From assembly GCF_900078705.1 (NCBI RefSeq), contig NZ_FKIF01000006.1, positions 124,001 to 188,000 of the forward strand: a stretch of DNA of 64,000 nt, in the 5' to 3' direction. Below, piece by piece: positions 33,407 to 40,395 of the stretch. The position numbers and the translations under genes are program-made. The notes under the pieces were generated by a model. It was not told the origin of the DNA. It searched no databases and saw only the letters and a program-made list of their open reading frames with translations. Source of the DNA: Bordetella ansorpii. GTDB lineage: Bacteria; Pseudomonadota; Gammaproteobacteria; Burkholderiales; Burkholderiaceae_B. The first letter of the stretch is position 1. Each line of letters starts with the position of its first letter.

Positions 33407-33718
33407 TCAGCGAGGCCTGTCGCCCAGTACATGCTGCTTCCACAGGGCGAATGCCTCGTCCGGTCCCAGCTCTGCGAGGATGACGATGGGCTGGCCCCGA
33501 CGGGCACGCAGCGATGCGAAATACGCTGGCCGGTCGGCGATGGCGTTGAGCTTGATGCCCTTTAGGAACAGCAACTGGCGGGGGCGAACTTTGGTGGTAA
33601 CGCAGGCATGATTGCGCTTGTTTGGGGCAAAAGGGCCAGCGAAGCGGGCGGACACGGCCAGAAAACCGCGACGAACTACTTGTACTTGCCAGGCGAGGCG
33701 AACGGGTGACATCAGCAT
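33407..33718 (-). CDS. Small ICE protein, up to 103 aa, start uncertain
   Basis: The second half (LFLKGIKLNAIADRPAYFAS ... LGPDEAFALWKQHVLGDRPR, in parts) looks like genuine ICE coding sequence, ends before a strong terminator and has normal codon use. The first 40 residues are basic and less convincing (VRLAWQVQVVRRGF), and no ribosome site precedes the ATG at 33718, so translation may start further in. Function unknown. It marks the border of the ICE core with the metal resistance module. Confidence 0.6.
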   Translation of the reverse strand: MLMSPVRLAWQVQVVRRGFLAVSARFAGPFAPNKRNHACVTTKVRPRQLLFLKGIKLNAIADRPAYFASLRARRGQPIVILAELGPDEAFALWKQHVLGDRPR

Positions 33719-33870
33719 ATCGCTATGCGGTAAAGAAGACCGTCCTAAAGCTTGCAGGATCCCGGCATAGCTTCATCATCACCTCTCCGTGACGGCTCAT
33801 TGGAACGAAAAAGGCCAGCATCGCCGTGATGGACTTTCATAATTGCCAGGTCAACTGGCTTGCGTGCTGT

Positions 33871-34029
33871 TTATTCACAGCAAGGCATTGCGACGTCGTT
33901 GCAGCAATCGCCGCCATCGCAACAGGGCGTTGCAGCAAAAGCGGCGGTGGGCGCTAGCATGAGGGCCAAGCCGCGGCCGCTCATGCTGGGGGCCGTTCTC
34001 TTCAGATTGGTGTCCTGCACCGTGTGCAT
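33871..34029 (-). CDS. Exported cysteine-rich peptide of the metal resistance operon
   Basis: 52-residue ORF on the minus strand, 25 bp after the lspA stop. The N-terminal 32 residues look like a signal peptide (basic, then LALMLAPTAAFA); cleavage after AFA would leave about 20 residues, ATPCCDGGDCCNDVAMPCCE, with three CC pairs and four acidic residues. Such spacing is well suited to binding soft metals (Cd, Pb, Zn) in the periplasm. A GGAAA precedes the ATG. Its place as last gene of cadA-lspA supports a role in metal resistance; not a lipoprotein by its own sequence, as the cysteines lack a lipobox. Too short for ordinary gene callers. Function is inferred. Confidence 0.65.
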   Translation of the reverse strand: MHTVQDTNLKRTAPSMSGRGLALMLAPTAAFAATPCCDGGDCCNDVAMPCCE

Positions 34030-34054
34030 TGCGAATTTCCGGATCGTCCCAATG

Positions 34055-34555
34055 TCACTGGGACTCCTTTGTGGCGGCCGGGTTCTCCACGCTCATGAAC
34101 GACTGGGCCACCAGCGCGATCGCCCCGCCCACGATGGCCATGTCAGCGATGTTGAAGGCGGGCCAGTGCCAGCCGTGCAGGTGAAAGTCGATGTAGTCGA
34201 TAACGTGCCCGCGCGTGGCGCGGTCGAACGCGTTGCCCAATGCGCCGCCCAGAATGAGGCTGTACGAAAGGCCTTCCGTTTTGCGCAGCGGCCGGGAGAG
34301 CAGCCATGCGAGCCATGCCGATATTGCGAACGCGATCGCCAGAAAAAACCACCGCTGCCAGCCGCCCGCGCCAGCAAGGAAGCTGAACGCCGCGCCGGGA
34401 TTGAGAGCGTGAACTAGGTTGAAGAATGACGCCACCTCGTGCGACCAACCCAAGGGAGTTGTCGCGTCAATGTAGCTCTTAGCTGCCTGATCGCCGGCGA
34501 ATATAACGATCGCGAGTGAGTACCACTGCGTCTTGCGAAGAGATGGTTCATCCAT
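34055..34555 (-). CDS. lspA: Signal peptidase II (lipoprotein signal peptidase)
   Basis: 166-residue inner-membrane aspartyl protease, four transmembrane helices. Family motifs intact: NPGAAFSFL, GGALGNAFDR (first catalytic Asp) and FNIADMAI (second Asp). It cleaves prolipoproteins. Here it is an accessory copy attached to a P-type ATPase gene (3 bp gap), the same arrangement as PbrA with the PbrB/PbrC proteins in lead resistance, where a fused phosphatase-peptidase is found. No phosphatase domain is present. The cysteine-rich peptide gene follows. Confidence 0.95.
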   Translation of the reverse strand: MDEPSLRKTQWYSLAIVIFAGDQAAKSYIDATTPLGWSHEVASFFNLVHALNPGAAFSFLAGAGGWQRWFFLAIAFAISAWLAWLLSRPLRKTEGLSYSLILGGALGNAFDRATRGHVIDYIDFHLHGWHWPAFNIADMAIVGGAIALVAQSFMSVENPAATKESQ

Positions 34556-34558
34556 TGT

Positions 34559-37471
34559 TCATGCCGCCTTGAACTTCAGGAGGCGCAGCCCATTGACGAC
34601 AACCAAAAGACTTGCCCCCATGTCAGCGAACACAGCCATCCACATGGTGGCATGCCCTGTGAACGTCAACGCAAGGAACACCGCCTTGATGCCAAGGGCC
34701 AGAACGATGTTCTGCGTGAGGATCGCCGCAGTGCTACGCGACAGCCGGATGAAGGCGGGGATCTTGCGCAGGTCGTCGTCCATCAGGGCGACGTCGGCTG
34801 TTTCGATCGCGGTGTCGGTGCCGGCCGCGCCCATGGCGAAGCCGATGTCGGCACGGGCGAGCGCGGGCGAATCGTTGATGCCGTCGCCCACCATGCCCAC
34901 CTGGCCCTCGCCGCCGACCAGGCTTTCGATGGTCTTGAGCTTGTCTTCGGGCAGTTGGTCACCACGGGCTTCAGAGATTCCGACCTGGGCAGCGATGGCC
35001 GCGGCCGTGTGCTGGTTGTCCCCCGTCAGCATCAGCGTGCGCACACCCAGCGCCTGCAGGTCGGCCACCGCCTCACGGCTGGTTTCCTTCACGGTGTCGG
35101 CCACTGCAAAAATGCCGAGCACGGTCGCATCGTCCATCAGCAGGATCGCTGTCTTGCCTTGGCGCTCCAGGGTCTCCAGCCGAGCCTGGAGCGTCGCTTC
35201 GCTCAGGCCCAGCTCCTGGGCGAGCCTGTGGTTGCCCATGTGCAACATGCGCCCGGCGACGCGGCCGCGCACGCCGCGGCCAGGCAGCGCCGCGAAGTCG
35301 TCGACCTCGTGCAGCGCGATGCCGTCACGGTTCGCCTTGCGGGCGATGGCCTGAGACACAGGATGGTCCGAGCGTGCCGCGAGGCTTGCGGCCCAGGCGG
35401 CAACTTCCTGCGCCTCGCCGATCAGCGGCACGAAGTCGGTCTGCTCGGGCTTGCCATGTGTGAGTGTGCCGGTCTTGTCCAGGGCCAACGCCTTGAGCTT
35501 GCGCCCGCCCTCCAGGTAGACGCCACCCTTGATCAGGATGCCGCGTCGGGCGGCAGCGGCCAAGCCGCTGACGATGGTGACCGGCGTGGAGATGACCAGA
35601 GCGCAGGGGCAGGCGATCACCAGCAGTACCAGGGCCTTGTAGACCCAGTCAAACCATGCGCCGCCGAAGGCGAGCGGCGGCACGACGGCAACCAGCACGG
35701 ACACCGCGAACACCGCCGGCGTGTAGACGCGGGCGAACTGGTCGACGAAGCGCTGCGTGGGCGCACGGCTGCCCTGCGCGGACTCCACGGCATGGATGAT
35801 GCGCGCGAGCGTCGAGTCGCTGGCGCCTGCGGTCACCTTGTATTCGAAAGAGCCGGTCTCATTGATGGTTCCGGCGAAGACCTGGTCACCTTCGGCCTTC
35901 TCGACGGGCAGGCTCTCGCCGGTGATGGGCGCCTGGTTGATGGCCGATCGACCCGAGGTGATCAGGCCGTCCAGTGCGATGCGCTCGCCAGGACGCACGC
36001 GGACCACCGCGCCCTTTGCGACCTCCTTGGCCGGCAGCTCTGTCCATGAGCCATCGGCCTGCCGCACGGTCGCGGTCTCGGGCGCCAAGTCCATCAGCCC
36101 CCGAATGGCGTTGCGGGCGCGGTCCAGCGACTTCGCCTCGATCACTTCCGCCAACGCGAACAGGAACATGACCATGGCGGCCTCCGGCCAGTGGCCGATC
36201 GCCATGCCGCCGGTGACCGCGATGGCCATCAGGGCGTTCATGTTCAGGTTGAGGTTCTTCAGCGCGATCCAGCCCTTCTTGTAGGTGCTGAGGCCGCCGG
36301 TGAAGATCGAAACCAGTGCCAGCACGATCACGGCCCAATGATTGCCGTCGTTGACCCAGTACACGCCTTCGGCGGCCACCGCCGCAACGCCCGAAACCGC
36401 CATCGGCCACCAATTGGTCTTGTGCGCGGCCACCGGGGCATCGCGCGGCTCATCAGTCCTCTGGACCTCGGCTTCCATGCCCAGCGATTCGATGGCTTCG
36501 ACTGCCGGCTTGATCGCGTCGGGTGTGTGCCGAACCGTGAGCGTGCGCTGCATCAGGTTGAAATCCATTCCCTGCACGCCCGGCATGCCTTGCAGCTTGC
36601 CGCGGATCAGACTTTCCTCGGTCGGACAGTCCATCTTCGCGATGCGAAGTACCGTGGTGGCTGTCTGCATGTCCTGCCGCGCAGCCTGCATTCCAATGGA
36701 AGCAAGCGCCTTCTCGATCGGCGCTGAGGTCGCCAGCGTGTGCTGGACTCCCAGCACACGCTGCATCAGATTGAAGTCGAGCGCGGTCACACCCGGCAGC
36801 TTGCCCAGCCGGTCGCGGATCAGCGCTTCTTCCGTCGGGCAATCCATGTTCTCGATCCGGTACGTCACCCGCTCGCCGATCGGCGGCGCGGAAACGGCAG
36901 CGGTTGGTTGCTGCTGCAGGGCCGAGGATGGGATCACAGCCGCGGCTTCGATCGGCCCCGTGTGGCCGAAGGTCTGCTCCTTGGCGCGCATGCCGATCGA
37001 GGCCAGGACCTGCTCCATCTGCGCGCGTGCCTGAGCGAGGTGTTTCACCGACAGGGTGCGCTCAGCGAGGTCGAAGTCGAGGTCCTGAATTCCCTCGACT
37101 GCCCCGAGGTGCGAGCGGATGAGTTTCTCCTCGCTCGGGCAGTCCATGTTCTCGATGCGGTAGGTGGTCGACACGGCGGCGTCTCGGACAGCCTGAGCCT
37201 TCATGCCCACCGAATTCAGCGCTTGCTCCAAGGCATCGGCCGAGACTTCGCGGTGCGAAATGGTCAACAAACGCTGCGGAAGATCGAACAGGAGCCGCTC
37301 GACACCGGGCATGCCCTCCAGCGTTCGCCGCACCAGTGCTTCCTCATTGCGGCAATCCATGTTGCTCACGTGGAAAACGGTGGTTTCAGTGCTGGCCTGC
37401 TCACTGGCGCACGCCGTCTGTTGGCCATTGCCGCCGGAGCAGGCGCATGGGCTGGAAGGTTCTTTGTTCAT
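34559..37471 (-). CDS. cadA: Heavy-metal P1B-type ATPase with four HMA domains (Cd/Pb/Zn efflux)
   Basis: 970 residues. A cysteine-rich start (CACSGGNGQQTAC) is followed by four HMA domains, each with MDC and acidic residues (MDCRNEE, MDCPSEE, MDCPTEE, MDCPTEE) instead of CxxC. Then eight membrane helices, the ACPCALV metal site, DKTGTLTHGK phosphorylation site, and GDGINDSPALA hinge. The CPC and acidic HMA motifs point to Zn/Cd/Pb export. I chose ATG 37471 because upstream ATGs at about 37510 fall within the promoter -10; GAAGAG lies before it. Divergent from the MerR gene; lspA follows 3 bp later. Longer than usual CadA because of the extra HMA copies. Confidence 0.93.
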   Translation of the reverse strand: MNKEPSSPCACSGGNGQQTACASEQASTETTVFHVSNMDCRNEEALVRRTLEGMPGVERLLFDLPQRLLTISHREVSADALEQALNSVGMKAQAVRDAAVSTTYRIENMDCPSEEKLIRSHLGAVEGIQDLDFDLAERTLSVKHLAQARAQMEQVLASIGMRAKEQTFGHTGPIEAAAVIPSSALQQQPTAAVSAPPIGERVTYRIENMDCPTEEALIRDRLGKLPGVTALDFNLMQRVLGVQHTLATSAPIEKALASIGMQAARQDMQTATTVLRIAKMDCPTEESLIRGKLQGMPGVQGMDFNLMQRTLTVRHTPDAIKPAVEAIESLGMEAEVQRTDEPRDAPVAAHKTNWWPMAVSGVAAVAAEGVYWVNDGNHWAVIVLALVSIFTGGLSTYKKGWIALKNLNLNMNALMAIAVTGGMAIGHWPEAAMVMFLFALAEVIEAKSLDRARNAIRGLMDLAPETATVRQADGSWTELPAKEVAKGAVVRVRPGERIALDGLITSGRSAINQAPITGESLPVEKAEGDQVFAGTINETGSFEYKVTAGASDSTLARIIHAVESAQGSRAPTQRFVDQFARVYTPAVFAVSVLVAVVPPLAFGGAWFDWVYKALVLLVIACPCALVISTPVTIVSGLAAAARRGILIKGGVYLEGGRKLKALALDKTGTLTHGKPEQTDFVPLIGEAQEVAAWAASLAARSDHPVSQAIARKANRDGIALHEVDDFAALPGRGVRGRVAGRMLHMGNHRLAQELGLSEATLQARLETLERQGKTAILLMDDATVLGIFAVADTVKETSREAVADLQALGVRTLMLTGDNQHTAAAIAAQVGISEARGDQLPEDKLKTIESLVGGEGQVGMVGDGINDSPALARADIGFAMGAAGTDTAIETADVALMDDDLRKIPAFIRLSRSTAAILTQNIVLALGIKAVFLALTFTGHATMWMAVFADMGASLLVVVNGLRLLKFKAA

Positions 37472-37511
37472 AGATCGCTCTTCATTGACAAGGTTTTCCC
37501 CGGATGCCATC

Positions 37512-37542
37512 ATTAGAAAACCTCTAGTAGATATAGAGTCAA
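37512..37542 (-). promoter_or_regulatory. MerR-type promoter of cadA
   Basis: Leftward -35 TTGACT (37537-37542) and -10 TCTAAT (37512-37517) with the long 19-bp spacer typical of MerR-family control. Between them lies the dyad CTCTA-7-TAGAG (37522-37538), the probable CadR operator. The divergent cadR starts at 37563. Confidence 0.8.
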
Positions 37543-37562
37543 GTTTTTTATAGGAAGCAACC

Positions 37563-37961
37563 ATGATGCGGATCGGTGAACTGGGCAAGAAGGCAGATTG
37601 CTTGGTGCAGACCGTGCGCTTTTACGAGTCAGAAGGCTTGCTGCCCGAGCCTGCACGTAGCGAGGGCAACTTCAGGCTCTATGACGAAGTCCATTTGCAG
37701 CGCTTGCTGTTCATCCGCCGCTGCCGGGCGAAGGACATGACGCTGGATGAGATCCGTCAACTGCTGAACTTACGGGATCGGCCAGAGTTGGGCTGCGGCG
37801 AGGTGAACGCGCTGGTCGACGCTCATATCGCGCAAGTGCGGACCAAGATGAAGGAATTGCGCGCCTTGGAGCGCGAGTTAATGGATCTGCGACGCTCCTG
37901 CGATAGCGCCCGAACCTCGCGCGAGTGCGGCATTCTCAACAGCTTGGCCGAGCCCGCCTGA
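37563..37961 (+). CDS. cadR: Cd(II)/Pb(II)-responsive MerR regulator
   Basis: 132-residue MerR-family activator. N-terminal helix-turn-helix MMRIGELGKKADCLVQTVRFY (start at ATG ATG, 37563 or 37566), a dimerisation helix and the metal-binding cysteines C78, C113 and C122 in the spacing of CadR/PbrR proteins. It should twist the 19-bp-spacer promoter of cadA when cadmium or lead binds, and autoregulate. The histidine-rich tail of CadR is absent; the end is ILNSLAEPA. Divergent from cadA with about 90 bp between the genes. Confidence 0.93.
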   Translation: MMRIGELGKKADCLVQTVRFYESEGLLPEPARSEGNFRLYDEVHLQRLLFIRRCRAKDMTLDEIRQLLNLRDRPELGCGEVNALVDAHIAQVRTKMKELRALERELMDLRRSCDSARTSRECGILNSLAEPA

Positions 37962-38415
37962 AGCTCGAGCGTGTCATCGGTGCTGGAAGTGATCGGGTCC
38001 AGTTCTGAGAGCCACGTGCCGCGCTCCATCATGCGAAAGCGCGCGGTTCTGACGTTTTGAGACGGCGTGCGACCGAGGGCGTGGCCCACAGGAGCCAGCG
38101 CGAGCCGGACGACCTGCGCGCCGCAATCTCCGCCACCTTACGGGTTCTCCAGGCCAGACCGAGCATCGCGGCGTGGCTGCGCAGGTGCAGGTGCAGGCCA
38201 AGGTAGCAGTGCGCCACGACGCGGCCCGACTCATGGGCACGCCACGCAACTCGCGATCGCTTCGCAAGAAGCCGCAAGGCCCGACTCGCGCAAGAATGCG
38301 ACGTGGGCAAGATCGTATAGCCAGCAGCGCAAGCGTTTGCCGCTGCTGGCCGGCTCCGGAAGGGATAGACAAGCTGCGGGCCGTAGTCCATTGGAAAGTC
38401 CATCTTTCTTGAGTG

Positions 38416-38879
38416 TCACTCTTTGGCGCCCAGCGTGTGCTTTTGCGACCGGAAAGCGCTGAACAAGTGGCCCCCGGGCATCCAGAAATCGCCGTAGTTG
38501 ACTTGGGCGTCTTCGTGCTCACGCTTGTGATGCCAGCGATGGGCTTCAGCCACCCCGATCAACAATCCCAACGGCCCGACCCGGTATCCCAGATTGGAGT
38601 GCTGGAAGGCCAGATGCACGACCAAGAAGCCGAGCCATGCGCCGACGGCCAACCACAGCTTGGAACGCCGCTACTGGCTCAACGGGGAGTGGAAAGGCCG
38701 CCCGCCCTCTAGCAAGGCGGCACAAGCGAGCGCGACGATCACTGTGAGTAGCTCCGTCGGAAAAGACGGCCGGCCGGTCGCGAGCTCGCCGAAGAGCACA
38801 ACCGCAGTGGCGCCACGGATCAGTGGATAGCAGCCATACCGGATGACAGTCGCAATGAAGGGGGCGCATTGGTGCTCAT
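38416..38879 (-). pseudogene. Sterol desaturase / fatty acid hydroxylase family, degraded
   Basis: The C-terminal part EAHRWHHKREHEDAQVNYGDFW carries the HxxHH histidine box of the membrane-bound desaturase family, but the rest is broken. An ATG at 38879 opens MSTNAPPSL, then one frameshift (near 38855) is needed to reach RYGCYPLIRG ... GELATGRPSFP; this frame has a TAG right after PFHSPLSQ; finally the text jumps from GLLIG directly to the histidine box, so a middle segment (other His boxes) is deleted. It follows its own MerR-like promoter. No longer functional. Confidence 0.75.
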
Positions 38880-38905
38880 CTGTTCTGTCCTAAAGCTCTG
38901 ACTGG

Positions 38906-38937
38906 ATTGGAAAACCTTCTAGCTACGGTAGAGTCAA
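38906..38937 (-). promoter_or_regulatory. MerR-like promoter facing the desaturase pseudogene
   Basis: Leftward -35 TTGACT (38932-38937), -10 TCCAAT (38906-38911), 20-bp spacer containing CTACCGTAGCTAGAAGG; closely resembles the cadA promoter including the AGGTTTTC after the dyad. Suggests this gene was in the CadR regulon. Confidence 0.55.
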
Positions 38938-38981
38938 GGGCGTCCGGGAAGACCCTGTGGCAAGTTCGTTGCATCTGCGCC

Positions 38982-39012
38982 TTGACTCTCCAGCCGCTAC
39001 AGGCTTCAGCAT
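38982..39012 (+). promoter_or_regulatory. MerR-like promoter for the cation transporter
   Basis: Rightward TTGACT (38982-38987), 19-bp spacer CTCCAGCCGCTACAGGCTT, weak -10 CAGCAT. The 19-bp spacing and TTGACTCT box match the other two MerR-type sites. The transporter starts 25 bp further on. Confidence 0.5.
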
Positions 39013-39036
39013 CCATCGATTTGGAAGGAACAATGC

Positions 39037-39672
39037 ATGGCTGAAAACCACAGAAATCACGAAAACGACGAGTTGGGCCGCCTAGATGCGAGCGATGCGA
39101 AGGACCGAAAGATTCTTCTGACTGTGTTGCTGATCAACCTGACGCAGTCCGCCGCCGGCATTGCCCTTGGCATCTGGGCTGGCTCTACGGCGCTGATGGG
39201 CGCCGGGTTGGACAACCTCGCCGATGCGTCGGTCTATGCGGTTAGCCTGTATGCCGTCGGTCGTGCGGCAACGGTCAAGGTGGGCGCGGCCCGCTTGTCG
39301 GGTTTCTTGCTAATCGGCCTGGCCGCGCTGCTGCTGTTGGAAGTCCTACGCCGCTTCGCTGGAGGGGAAGAGCCTGTCGGCCCAGCCATGATGGCCATGG
39401 CCGCGCTGAACGCGGCTTTGAACCTAGTGTGCCTCAGACTACTGCGCCGCCATCGCGGGGAAGATGTGAACTTCAAGGCGTCAGCGATCTTTACCAGCAA
39501 CGACTCCATCGTCAATGGTGCGATTGTGCTGTCCGGGGTGCTGGTGATGGGGTTCGGGTCGAACATCCCGGATCTGGTGCTGGGCGTCATCGTGGCCGCA
39601 ATCGCAGCGAATGGGGGGCGGGAAATCCTGCGCGAAGCATCGGAAACAGCTCGCCGTAAGGCGGGCACATAA
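39037..39672 (+). CDS. Cation diffusion facilitator (CDF) family transporter
   Basis: 211-residue inner-membrane divalent cation/proton antiporter. Helices visible from about 31 (VLLINLTQSAAGIALGIWAG), with the metal site in GAGLDNLADASVYAVSLYA (the D and second D of the CDF HD motif) and the second site in FTSNDSIVNGAIVL. It stops after the sixth helix with no C-terminal cytoplasmic domain, a short form compared with the usual 300 residues. Exports Zn/Cd/Co in tune with cadA. MerR-like promoter lies just upstream. Confidence 0.88.
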   Translation: MAENHRNHENDELGRLDASDAKDRKILLTVLLINLTQSAAGIALGIWAGSTALMGAGLDNLADASVYAVSLYAVGRAATVKVGAARLSGFLLIGLAALLLLEVLRRFAGGEEPVGPAMMAMAALNAALNLVCLRLLRRHRGEDVNFKASAIFTSNDSIVNGAIVLSGVLVMGFGSNIPDLVLGVIVAAIAANGGREILREASETARRKAGT

Positions 39673-40395
39673 GGCATGTTTTCGCCCAGTTCATCCCGAG
39701 GTTTACCTCTGCAAAAGAGGTAGTCCAGCCTTTGGGCTACGGCCTCGGCTGCAGCCGAGCGTACCATTGGCGATGGCCGCGCGATAGGCGGGCATGCCGT
39801 TCTCGACCTCCGTCTGCCGTACAGCAGCGGTGCGCAAGGTTGAGGGTGCATGTCGTCTCTCCTGTTCGTGTGGCCCAGGCCAATGGCCGGGCCGGGACGT
39901 TGATGGGCAGGAGAATGGCGCCGAAGGCCCAACGGCCTTCGGCTCGGGAGAAAAGAGGAACCACCCGTGGGCTGATTGGCAGGCCCGGTCGTCGCTAGAA
40001 CCGTCTGCTCATCAAGCAATCACACCCGGCCCATGTCGTGGCTGGGGCCGGCATCGTCTGGCGCACATCCGCGCACAAAGGGAGCCCGTTTTTGCACCGG
40101 CGGGCACCGGCACCGATTACCGCTGACCACGAAGGGTCTCCCGGTGGCTCGTGCAGCCTGGCAAGCCACCGGGAGACCCTTCGCAGAGGGCGGAAGAAAC
40201 GCAGATCAACAGAACGCGCGTGGTGCGGCTCGCAGAGAAGCTACCTTCAGGTCCCGCGGCCGGGGACGGCTGGGCGGGACGCGCACACGGATCAAGAAGG
40301 CGTTGCGCGCTGGGCGTCCCGCAGGGCATGCGGCGGAGTGCGGGACAGGGGCCACGCCGCCGAAGGCGGGCACGGCTCACGGGGAACGGGGGCGG
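39673..40395. other. Non-coding region with hairpins between transporter and topB
   Basis: No convincing gene over about 720 bp. It holds a GC hairpin CCGAAGGCC / GGCCTTCGG (39921-39942) and a 20-bp perfect inverted repeat (40130-40183, see separate entry), plus GC-rich sequence with shadow ORFs in several frames. Likely the border of the resistance cargo with the ICE core; regulatory or origin function is possible. Confidence 0.5.
40130..40183. repeat. Perfect 20-bp inverted repeat
   Basis: Arms at 40130-40149 and 40164-40183 (starting CGAAGGGTCTCC) are perfect reverse complements with a 14-base spacer. Not followed by a T-run on either strand. About 210 bp beyond the topB stop. Possible hairpin of an origin or a recombination site. 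Confidence 0.85.

Noticed and set aside
34559-37588. CadA start at 37588 or at the ATG near 37510
   Set aside because: These lie upstream of or within the -10 element of the cadA promoter, so they would not be in the mRNA.
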